DNA from: Fimbriimonadaceae bacterium
GTDB lineage: Bacteria > Armatimonadota > Fimbriimonadia > Fimbriimonadales > Fimbriimonadaceae
Direction: 5' to 3'
DNA length: 5,081 nucleotides
Assembly (NCBI GenBank): GCA_025451715.1
Contig: JANWJY010000142.1
Coordinates: forward strand, 1 to 5,081
The translations under genes and the position numbers were made by a program. The notes under the pieces were generated by a model. That model was not told the DNA's origin and searched no databases. It saw nothing but the letters and a program-made list of their open reading frames with translations. This document shows, piece after piece, positions 1 to 4,815 of this stretch. How positions within the stretch are numbered: position 1 is the first letter of the stretch; each line of letters starts with the position of its first letter.

Positions 1-2
1 CG

Positions 3-1367
3 CGCGGGCTCGACATCGCCGCGCTGTACATCGCCTCGATGCTCAAGCAGTGGGGGGTCGAGCCGGGCGGCGACAACGGGAGCTACTTCCAGAGCGTTTC
101 GACCAAGGTGCCTTCGATCGACGCGGCGAACACTTCGCTGACGATAGGCGGCAGGATCATGAAGTTGGTCGATGACTTCGACGCATATCTCCCTGCGAGC
201 GAGGTCTCGGGGCAGGTCGTTTACGTGGGCTTCGGCTTTCGTGCACCGTCGAAAGGGCTCGACCCGTACAAGGGGCTCGACGTGAAGGACAAGATCGTTC
301 TCATCGTCAACGGCGTGCCCAAGGAGCTTCCGCCCGACGAGCTGTTCAACGGGAAGATCCCCGATGCCGAATGGCCGATGCAGGCGGCGGCGAAGCTTGG
401 GGCCAAGGCGATCCTCATCGCCAAGCCGGACGACATGGGCGTTGCGATCAACATCGGCGCAGCGATCCCGAACGTCGTGCTCAAGCGCGCGGCGGTCGAA
501 GAGCTGATGAAGGGCGAGCGCGACGACGCCGATGCGCTGTTCAAGCGCACGGGCACGACCGATGCGGGCGAACCGTTCGCGCTTTCTTCTTCCAAGACCG
601 TTGTGATCAAGATATCCCGAACGGAGAAGACACTGCTCTACCAGAACGTAGTGGGTATCGTGCCCGGCGCTGACCCGAAGCTGAAGGAGGAGTATGTCGC
701 GTTCGGCGCGCACTACGACCACGTGGGCAAGCACGGCGACGGCCCGGGAGACACGATCTACAACGGTGCCGACGACGACGGATCGGGCACAGTCGCGGTG
801 CTGGAGATAGCGCACGCGTTCGCCGTCGGGCCGAGGCCGAAGCGGTCTGCGCTCTTCGTGTGGCACGCGGGCGAGGAGAAGGGGCTGTGGGGGTCTGCGT
901 ACTTCGTGGAGCATCCGACCGTGCCGATCGACAAGATCGTTACGCATCTCAACATCGACATGATCGGAAGATCGCGGAAGGCGGACGACAGGGACATCCG
1001 TAACAAGGACCTCTCCGACGAGAACACGGTGTACGTGATCGGCTCGCGGATGCTCTCGGACGACCTCGGCGACGCGGTGGCGAACGTGAACAAGGGGCTG
1101 TACAAGATGACGTTGGACTTCAAGTACGACGACCCGAAGGACCCCGAGCAGTTCTACTACCGCAGCGACCACTTCAACTACGCGCAGAAGGGGATCCCGA
1201 TCGCGTTCTTCTTCAACGGCGTGCACGAGGACTACCACGGCGTCGGAGACGAGGTGCAGAAGATCGACTTTCTGCGGATGGAGAAGATCACGCGGACGGT
1301 GTACGCGATCGGGTTCAGCATCGCGACGGCGACCGCGCGACCGAAGGTTTACAAGAAGGCTGGGTAG
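3..1367 (+). CDS. M28 family zinc metallopeptidase with PA domain, 5'-truncated
   Basis: Probable secreted or periplasmic aminopeptidase removing N-terminal residues from peptides with two zinc ions. The frame is open from base 3, and the residues before the first ATG (base 39) already match the family (RGLDIAALYIAS, then a Gly-Val-Glu-Pro-Gly-Gly stretch and SYFQSV). That ATG is therefore internal, and the true start and any signal peptide lie outside the window. Counting from base 3, a protease-associated (PA) domain occupies roughly residues 70-190. The catalytic domain follows with the expected metal ligands: HYDH (His 237), GADDDGSG (Asp cluster from 257), HAGEEKG (Glu 291/292, general base plus ligand), NIDMIGR (Asp 319) and DYHGVGDE (His 412). 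All ligands are present, so it should be active. Its stop lies 13 bases from the stop of the convergent polyphosphate kinase gene. Substrate specificity cannot be read from sequence; family assignment is secure. Confidence 0.93.
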   Translation, partial: RGLDIAALYIASMLKQWGVEPGGDNGSYFQSVSTKVPSIDAANTSLTIGGRIMKLVDDFDAYLPASEVSGQVVYVGFGFRAPSKGLDPYKGLDVKDKIVLIVNGVPKELPPDELFNGKIPDAEWPMQAAAKLGAKAILIAKPDDMGVAINIGAAIPNVVLKRAAVEELMKGERDDADALFKRTGTTDAGEPFALSSSKTVVIKISRTEKTLLYQNVVGIVPGADPKLKEEYVAFGAHYDHVGKHGDGPGDTIYNGADDDGSGTVAVLEIAHAFAVGPRPKRSALFVWHAGEEKGLWGSAYFVEHPTVPIDKIVTHLNIDMIGRSRKADDRDIRNKDLSDENTVYVIGSRMLSDDLGDAVANVNKGLYKMTLDFKYDDPKDPEQFYYRSDHFNYAQKGIPIAFFFNGVHEDYHGVGDEVQKIDFLRMEKITRTVYAIGFSIATATARPKVYKKAG

Positions 1368-1368
1368 A

Positions 1369-1393
1369 GGGCGGGGCTCGTCACGACCCGCCC
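1369..1393. terminator. GC-rich hairpin across the convergent gene ends
   Basis: GGGCGGG (1369-1375) pairs with CCCGCCC (1387-1393), and inside it TCG (1378-1380) pairs with CGA (1384-1386) around a TCA loop with a 2-base bulge on one side. It lies between and over the stop codons of the convergent M28 and PPK2 genes. There is no T-run on either side, so it is not a canonical intrinsic terminator. A role in ending transcription or protecting mRNA 3' ends on both strands is inferred from position. Confidence 0.4.
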
Positions 1394-2214
1394 GACTTCC
1401 GATAGGCGGCGAGCTCCGCTCGTGCCTTTGATCCGATGGTCTCGAGGCGCGACGCCCATTGCTCGCGGAACGGGCGCAGCGCGTGGGCGATGGACTCGGC
1501 GACGCACAAGTCGCGGAACCACTTGTGGTCCGACGGCACGACGTGCCACGGCGCCCAAGGCGTCGAGCACTTCGAGAGCGCGTCCTCATACGCCGCAGTG
1601 TAATCGCCCCACCGCTCGCGCTCCTTCCAGTCGTTGACGCTGAGCTTCCACGCCTTGATCGGGTCCTTCTCACGTGCGAGCAGGCGCTGTTCCTGCTCTT
1701 TCTTGCTGATGTGGAGGAAGAACTTGAGAATGACGGTGCCCGATTCCGCGAGCGCCTGCTCAAACTCGTTGATCTGTTCGTACCGCTTTTCCCAGACGTG
1801 CTTCGGTGCGAGCGAGTGCACGCGAACGACGAGGACGTCCTCGTAGTGAGAGCGGTTGAACACGGTGACTCCGCCCAGCGCGGGCGTCTGCTTATGGATC
1901 CGCCACAGGAAGTCGTGCGCCAGCTCCTCTGCGGTCGGGATCTTGAAGCTGGCGACGCGACAGCTCTGCACGTTGACGTACTCGAGGACCTTGTTGATCG
2001 CGCCGTCCTTGCCCGACGTGTCGGCACCCTGGAACACGCACAGCAGCGCGGTGGAATTCGCCGCGTACATCAGCTCTTGAAGCTCCTCGATTTCCTTCGC
2101 CAGGTGGTTTGTCTTCTCCTTCGCTTCCTCCTTCGTGAGGCCATCGTCGCGCGCGGGGTCGAGTTTGCTTAGGCTGAGCTTGGTGCCTAGTTTGACGGTG
2201 TGCGCATGGGGCAT
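1381..2214 (-). CDS. ppk2: Polyphosphate kinase 2 family (PPK2), probable class III
   Basis: Cytoplasmic polyphosphate:nucleotide phosphotransferase of 277 residues, using polyphosphate to phosphorylate nucleotides; class III enzymes convert AMP and ADP to ADP and ATP. Visible motifs: the N-terminal family segment, a helical stretch rich in Glu/Lys (residues 27-50), Walker A GADTSGKDG (63-71), the FKIPTAEELAHDFLWR block (90-105), FNRSHYEDVLVVRVH (119-133, Walker B region), FFLHISKKEQ, the lid-type EKDPIKAWKLS, and WGDYTAAYEDAL. The Glu-Asp pair after RSHY and the overall match to Deinococcus/Meiothermus-type sequences favour class III. Start chosen at the Met of MPHAHTVKLG: the frame stays open for 131 codons upstream, but that part is an Arg/Ala-rich shadow of the neighbouring gene. 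A -10 hexamer sits 6 bases before this ATG, suggesting a leaderless message. Exact class rests on motif recall, not alignment. Confidence 0.93.
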   Translation of the reverse strand: MPHAHTVKLGTKLSLSKLDPARDDGLTKEEAKEKTNHLAKEIEELQELMYAANSTALLCVFQGADTSGKDGAINKVLEYVNVQSCRVASFKIPTAEELAHDFLWRIHKQTPALGGVTVFNRSHYEDVLVVRVHSLAPKHVWEKRYEQINEFEQALAESGTVILKFFLHISKKEQEQRLLAREKDPIKAWKLSVNDWKERERWGDYTAAYEDALSKCSTPWAPWHVVPSDHKWFRDLCVAESIAHALRPFREQWASRLETIGSKARAELAAYRKSGGS

Positions 2215-2220
2215 AGCGAG

Positions 2221-2226
2221 ATTGTA
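2221..2226 (-). promoter_or_regulatory. -10 element of a leaderless promoter for ppk2
   Basis: On the - strand the sequence reads TACAAT, then six bases (CTCGCT), then the ATG of ppk2. This spacing puts the expected transcription start on or next to the A of the start codon. No Shine-Dalgarno sequence precedes the ATG. A weak -35 candidate, GTCACA, lies 17 bases upstream. It gives ppk2 its own promoter although the SUMF1-like gene ends only 41 bases upstream on the same strand. Confidence 0.6.
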
Positions 2227-2255
2227 GTCGGGAGCGGCGAAGTTGTGACTGTCGA

Positions 2256-3011
2256 CTACCCTTCGCAAACCAAGCGCATGCCGACCATCTCGCCGTCGGA
2301 GAGCCACCAAGTCGACTTGGGCTGCTGGGCGTCGCGGAGCTGCCAGGCGGGGTCGTAGCCCTCGCGAGTCGTAAACTTCACGAACTCCGGTTTCGAATAG
2401 AAGTTGCCGCCGCGCACGACCGGCTCCTTGCCGATCGAGGGCGTGCACCACTCGCTCGTGTTGCCAAGCGTGTCGTACAGGCCCCATGCGTTCGGCTTTT
2501 TCGACTTCGCCTTCTGCGCCTGCGAATCGGAGTTGTCCCAGAACACGGCGTAGTCCTTCAGCGGCATGGGCTCGGCGGTCGCGCCTGCGCGGGCGGCGTA
2601 CTCCCACTCGGCCTCGGTCGGGAGGCGGTACTTCTTGCCGGTCTTCTTAGAAAGCCATTCGCAGAACTTGACTGCCGCGGGGTGGGCCATGCTGAGCGCT
2701 GCGAAACCGCTGTGCCCAAACCCGCGGTCGGGTGCGCCGTAGGGGCGGCTCGGACGGTTCTCGGCATCGAAGTCTGCCGCGTTCTGCTCCGGCGTGAGGT
2801 CCATGCGGAAGGCGAACACGTCGAACAGGTCCCAAGTGACCTCGGTCTCGCCGATCCAGATCTTCTTGATCTGGTGCTCCTTGTTATCGATCGTGATCTT
2901 GCCGTCGGGGACCGCGATCATCTTGAACTCGACGAGGAACCCTGTGAGCTTTTCGGTGAAGCTCTCGTGGTTCTGTTGTAGGATTGCTGTGATGGCGATG
3001 GCGGCGATCAT
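2256..3011 (-). CDS. SUMF1/FGE-like domain protein lacking catalytic cysteines
   Basis: A 251-residue member of the formylglycine-generating-enzyme (SUMF1) fold family. Family landmarks: an FKMIAVPDGKI opening (29-39), where members usually have a Val-Pro-Gly-Gly stretch; WIGETEVTWDLFDVF (52-66); HPAAVKFCEWLS (110-121); YRLPTEAEWEYAARAG (128-143); NAWGLYDTLGNTSEW (174-188); VVRGGNFYS (198-206); and a GMRLV C-terminus. True FGEs carry two catalytic cysteines just after the RGGS segment; here that stretch has none (the protein's cysteines are at about 117, 189 and 249). Sulfatase activation is therefore unlikely and the real role unknown; such domains also occur in ligand-binding and other catalytic contexts. 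The first 13 residues are hydrophobic but lack a basic n-region, so export is possible but weakly supported. Start at 3011 has an AAGG eight bases upstream. The Met at 2921, just before the domain, is an alternative that would remove the overlap with apbE. Confidence 0.85.
   Translation of the reverse strand: MIAAIAITAILQQNHESFTEKLTGFLVEFKMIAVPDGKITIDNKEHQIKKIWIGETEVTWDLFDVFAFRMDLTPEQNAADFDAENRPSRPYGAPDRGFGHSGFAALSMAHPAAVKFCEWLSKKTGKKYRLPTEAEWEYAARAGATAEPMPLKDYAVFWDNSDSQAQKAKSKKPNAWGLYDTLGNTSEWCTPSIGKEPVVRGGNFYSKPEFVKFTTREGYDPAWQLRDAQQPKSTWWLSDGEMVGMRLVCEG
2979..2984 (+). promoter_or_regulatory. -10 element of a leaderless promoter for apbE
   Basis: TAGGAT is followed by seven bases and the ATG at 2992, so the predicted transcription start falls at or within a base or two of the start codon. 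No Shine-Dalgarno sequence precedes the ATG, and no good -35 is visible at 17 bases. The element lies inside the 5' coding part of the opposite-strand SUMF1-like gene. On the - strand, an overlapping TACAAC (2975-2980) could act as a -10 for a shorter transcript of that gene starting from the Met at 2921. Confidence 0.5.
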
Positions 3012-3903
3012 GTTGCTGGCCTTGGGTCAGACGGACTCGGGGCTGCAGCGTTATGCCTATTCCCAGGTCCACATGGGCGGGCGGGTGGACGTCACCCTTT
3101 ATGCCCCGGACGAGGATACCGCCGAGCGGGCTGCTCGGACGGCCTTCGGTCGGTACGCGGCTTTGGAGGATGTGTTCAGCGACTATCGGCCGACGAGCGA
3201 ACTGATGCGGCTGTGTGATCGGGCTGGAACGGGACCGTACGCGGTCTCCAAGGACTTGTTCGCTGTGCTCGAACAGTCTCAGAAGGTCGCAGAGATGACT
3301 GAGGGTGCGTTTGACGTGACTTGCTCGCCTATGGTGCGGCTATGGCGAGAAGCGCGTCGGACCAAGGAGGTGCCTTCGATCCGCGCTCTGCGGACCGCAC
3401 AACTCCTCGTGGGCTGGCGGAGCTTGGTTTTGAACCCTGCGCACCGGACAGCGGAGCTCAAGTTGGCAGGAATCTTGATTGACCTTGGTGGGATCGCAAA
3501 AGGCTACGCGAACGATGAGGCATTGCTCGCACTGCTTGAAGAAGGGATCGAGCGTGCGATGGTAGTGGCAGGCGGTGACATCGGAGTGTCCGGCCCGCCA
3601 CCAGGTCACCTCGGTTGGGCGATCAAGGTTCGCAGCATCCCTGACACCTTCTACTTGTCGCACTGCTCGATCTCGACCAGCGGGGACACGGAGCAGTTCG
3701 TCGAGATCGGTGGCGTGCGGTATTCGCACGTGGTCGATCCGCGCACGGGTATGGGTGTGACGACCCGGATCCAGGCGACCGTGATCGCGCCTCGGGGGTT
3801 GGTGACCGATCCATTGGCGACAGCATTGTGCGTCGATCCCAAGTTAAAGGAACGGTTGGAGCGAGCCACCGGCGCGACCGTGCTTGTCACCGTCGTCCCT
3901 TGA
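2992..3903 (+). CDS. apbE: FAD:protein FMN transferase (ApbE family)
   Basis: Transfers FMN from FAD onto Thr/Ser of target flavoproteins (Mg-dependent), typically outside the cytoplasmic membrane in NQR/RNF-type or other extracellular electron-transfer proteins. The 303-residue product fits the family's length. Motifs: HMGGRVDVTLYA (27-38, usually MGT), FSDYRPTSEL (62-71), GAFDVTCSPMVRLW, DLGGIAKGYA (164-173), AGGDIG (194-199), ISTSGDTEQF (227-236), YSHVVDPRTG (244-253) and VTDPLATAL (271-279) with the Asp and Thr expected for metal binding. All key residues appear intact. Start at the ATG after the -10 TAGGAT; the frame is open back to 2794, but that part is antisense to the SUMF1-like gene and reads as nonsense. 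The N-terminus MAMAAIMLLALGQ is a short hydrophobic segment without a lipobox Cys: a weak signal peptide or anchor. No flavinylation target is visible in the window. GTG at 2989 is an alternative start. Confidence 0.93.
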   Translation: MAMAAIMLLALGQTDSGLQRYAYSQVHMGGRVDVTLYAPDEDTAERAARTAFGRYAALEDVFSDYRPTSELMRLCDRAGTGPYAVSKDLFAVLEQSQKVAEMTEGAFDVTCSPMVRLWREARRTKEVPSIRALRTAQLLVGWRSLVLNPAHRTAELKLAGILIDLGGIAKGYANDEALLALLEEGIERAMVVAGGDIGVSGPPPGHLGWAIKVRSIPDTFYLSHCSISTSGDTEQFVEIGGVRYSHVVDPRTGMGVTTRIQATVIAPRGLVTDPLATALCVDPKLKERLERATGATVLVTVVP

Positions 3904-3955
3904 GGCGCGCGGGCTGACAGCCCGCAATCTAGGCGGGCAAGAATGCCCGCGCTCC
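3904..3955. repeat. Twin-hairpin palindromic element (REP-like), directly after apbE
   Basis: Two perfect 7-bp stem-loops lie in tandem: GCGGGCT/AGCCCGC (3909-3915 with 3919-3925, loop GAC) and GCGGGCA/TGCCCGC (3933-3939 with 3944-3950 at the core, loop AGAA). The outer 12 bases also form an imperfect inverted repeat, GGCGCGCGGGCT against GGAGCGCGGGCA, 10 of 12 matching. It starts at the base after the apbE TGA. No T-run follows. The form is that of small dispersed palindromic repeats (REP/BIME-like); only one copy is in the window, so repetitiveness is inferred. It may also protect or end the apbE transcript. Confidence 0.55.
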
Positions 3956-3975
3956 GATGGTCTGCGAGAAGGGAA

Positions 3976-4051
3976 TGGTGGGTCGTGCAGGGCTCGAACC
4001 TGCGACCAGCTGATTAAGAGTCAGCTGCTCTACCAACTGAGCTAACGACCC
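3976..4051 (-). tRNA. tRNA-Lys, anticodon CTT
   Basis: A complete 76-base cloverleaf on the - strand. The acceptor stem GGGTCGT/ACGACCC pairs perfectly over seven bases. The D arm is GCTC/GAGC with an 8-base loop. The anticodon stem GCTGA/TCAGC holds the loop CTCTTAA, so the anticodon is CTT (bases 4016-4018 on the + strand), reading lysine AAG codons. The variable loop is TGGTC, and the T arm GCAGG/CCTGC encloses TTCGAGC. The discriminator is A and the 3' CCA is encoded (3976-3978). It is divergent from the GNAT gene, and its 3' end faces the palindromic element. No integrase or duplicated tRNA end is nearby. Confidence 0.98.
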
Positions 4052-4061
4052 ACGGGATGTG

Positions 4062-4090
4062 TTTGTACCTGATTGCGGCGGGAGAAACAA
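4062..4090 (-). promoter_or_regulatory. Promoter of tRNA-Lys
   Basis: On the - strand TTGTTT (4085-4090) and TACAAA (4062-4067) are separated by exactly 17 bases, the optimal sigma-70 spacing. The expected start lies near 4055, giving a leader of only a few bases before the mature tRNA 5' end at 4051. Each hexamer alone is a moderate match; spacing and position carry the call. Confidence 0.6.
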
Positions 4091-4136
4091 GGGCCAGAGG
4101 CACCAGGCGAGGTGGTTCGGAAGATCGGAGGTTCGG

Positions 4137-4142
4137 TATCTT
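4137..4142 (+). promoter_or_regulatory. -10 element of a leaderless promoter for the GNAT gene
   Basis: TATCTT is followed by six bases (CGTCGA) and the ATG at 4149, the same layout as at ppk2 and apbE. No Shine-Dalgarno sequence lies before the ATG, and no clear -35 is seen. The 97-base divergent gap (4052-4148) thus carries back-to-back promoters for the tRNA and this gene. Confidence 0.55.
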
Positions 4143-4148
4143 CGTCGA

Positions 4149-4670
4149 ATGCCGATTGTGCGACCGTACGAAGACCGAGACCAAGACGCGGTGGTGGACG
4201 CGGTGCGAACCGTGTTCGAGGAGTATGGTTTCATCTGGGAACCCGAGGGCTACAACAGCGACCTATTCGAAGTCCCTGTGCAGTACCAGCATAAGGACGC
4301 CGGGTTCTGGGTCGGTGAGGTGGATGGTGAAGTTGTCGGGTGCGGCGGCGTGCTGTTCTTCCCCGCCATTCCTGGTTCACTAGGCGAGTTGACCGACGAG
4401 GAGTACCCGCGCGTTTGCGGCGCGGACTGCGAAGTCGTTCGCGTGTATGTGCATCCAAAAGGGCGAAGGAAGGGAGTGGGGACTGCGCTATTCGAGCAGG
4501 TCATCAACGAGAGCCGTGCGCGGGGGTGCAAGGTCATGGAGATCTGGAGTGACCGGCTGTTGCTCGACGCGCACAGGATGTACGAGCGGTATGGAGCAGT
4601 GAAGGTCGGAACGCGGATATGCCCTCCGCCGGACAAGACTCCCGAGTTTGGGATGTATCTGGTGCTCTGA
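4149..4670 (+). CDS. GNAT family N-acetyltransferase
   Basis: A 173-residue single-domain acyltransferase that moves an acetyl group from acetyl-CoA to an amine; the acceptor is unknown. The N-terminus MPIVRPYEDRDQDAVVDAV is the usual first strand and helix of the fold. FWVGEVDGEVVGCGGVLFF gives the central strands. CEVVRVYVHPKGRRKGVGTALFEQV (residues about 94-118, written here in parts: strand VVRVYV, loop RRKGVGTAL) is motif A, whose RxxGxG/A-type loop binds the CoA pyrophosphate. MYERYGAVKV is the typical C-terminal strand-helix segment. The ATG at 4149 is preferred over the one at 4059 because the intervening residues do not look like the family and a -10 hexamer sits just before 4149. 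It is divergent from tRNA-Lys. Its TGA is the base before a run of A that belongs to an opposite-strand terminator. Substrate could be a small molecule or protein amine; nothing nearby decides this. Confidence 0.9.
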   Translation: MPIVRPYEDRDQDAVVDAVRTVFEEYGFIWEPEGYNSDLFEVPVQYQHKDAGFWVGEVDGEVVGCGGVLFFPAIPGSLGELTDEEYPRVCGADCEVVRVYVHPKGRRKGVGTALFEQVINESRARGCKVMEIWSDRLLLDAHRMYERYGAVKVGTRICPPPDKTPEFGMYLVL

Positions 4671-4699
4671 AAAAACGGCGGGGCCTTGCGGCCCCGCCG
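4670..4699 (-). terminator. Intrinsic terminator for the - strand ABC transporter transcript
   Basis: A perfect 10-bp stem, CGGCGGGGCC (4676-4685) with GGCCCCGCCG (4690-4699), closes a 4-base loop. Read on the - strand it is followed at once by six T (the A run 4670-4675), the classic intrinsic terminator form. On the + strand there is no T-run after the hairpin, so it works chiefly for transcripts arriving from the ABC gene at the right, although it may also fold at the 3' end of the GNAT message. The first base of the A run is the last base of the GNAT stop codon. Confidence 0.85.
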
Positions 4700-4705
4700 A
4701 AGCCA

Positions 4706-4803
4706 TGAAATGCGCGTTTTCCGACGGCGCATTGTTCACCGAAGGCTCCCTTTCCCGAACCAGTCCCGGACTGCGTTCGATTCAGGCGGCTCAAACGAGT
4801 CGC
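4706..4803. other. Structured intergenic stretch with three further stem-loops
   Basis: Between the terminator and the ABC gene stop lie three more hairpins. The first pairs AATGCGC (4709-4715) with GCGCATT (4727-4733), extendable inward by three pairs past a bulge on the + strand. The second pairs CGAAC-CAGTC (4756-4765) with GACTG-c-GTTCG (4769-4779), ten pairs and one bulged base around a CCG loop. The third pairs GCGGCTC (4786-4792) with GAGTCGC (4797-4803) around AAAC, with one G-T pair on the + strand. On the - strand this is the ABC gene's 3' untranslated region, or a small RNA ending at the terminator. No coding sequence is convincing here, and I do not recognise a known RNA family. 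Confidence 0.4.
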
Positions 4804-4815
4804 TTAGGGAAATGT

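Noticed and set aside
1459..2172. 237-codon open frame on the + strand opposite ppk2
   Set aside because: Its translation is Arg/Leu/Val-rich low-complexity with no family resemblance, and it mirrors the ppk2 codons, which show clear PPK2 motifs. It is a GC-rich antisense shadow.
2215..2607. N-terminal extension of ppk2 by 131 codons
   Set aside because: The extension is Arg/Ala-rich, overlaps the SUMF1-like gene in another frame and does not resemble PPK2 N-termini. The ATG at 2214 matches the family start and has a -10 at leaderless spacing.
2794..2991. N-terminal extension of apbE by 66 codons
   Set aside because: It is antisense to well-conserved SUMF1-like coding sequence and has no ApbE similarity. 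The start at 2992 gives a normal family length.
2256..3903. SUMF1-like gene plus apbE as a coupled protein-modification system
   Set aside because: They are divergent, the SUMF1-like protein lacks the FGE cysteines, and no sulfatase or flavinylation target is present. Adjacency alone does not support a joint function.
3904..3955. Palindromic element as a standard intrinsic terminator of apbE
   Set aside because: No T-run follows either stem on the + strand or on the - strand, so the canonical terminator form is missing.
3976..4051. tRNA-Lys as an integration site of a mobile element
   Set aside because: No integrase, no duplicated tRNA 3' end and no change to phage- or plasmid-like genes are present on either side within the window.
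4488..4739. Small - strand reading frames in the gap after the ABC gene, running into GNAT antisense
   Set aside because: They cross the intrinsic terminator and continue antisense through GNAT; the translations are unrecognisable, and GNAT motifs on the + strand are clear.
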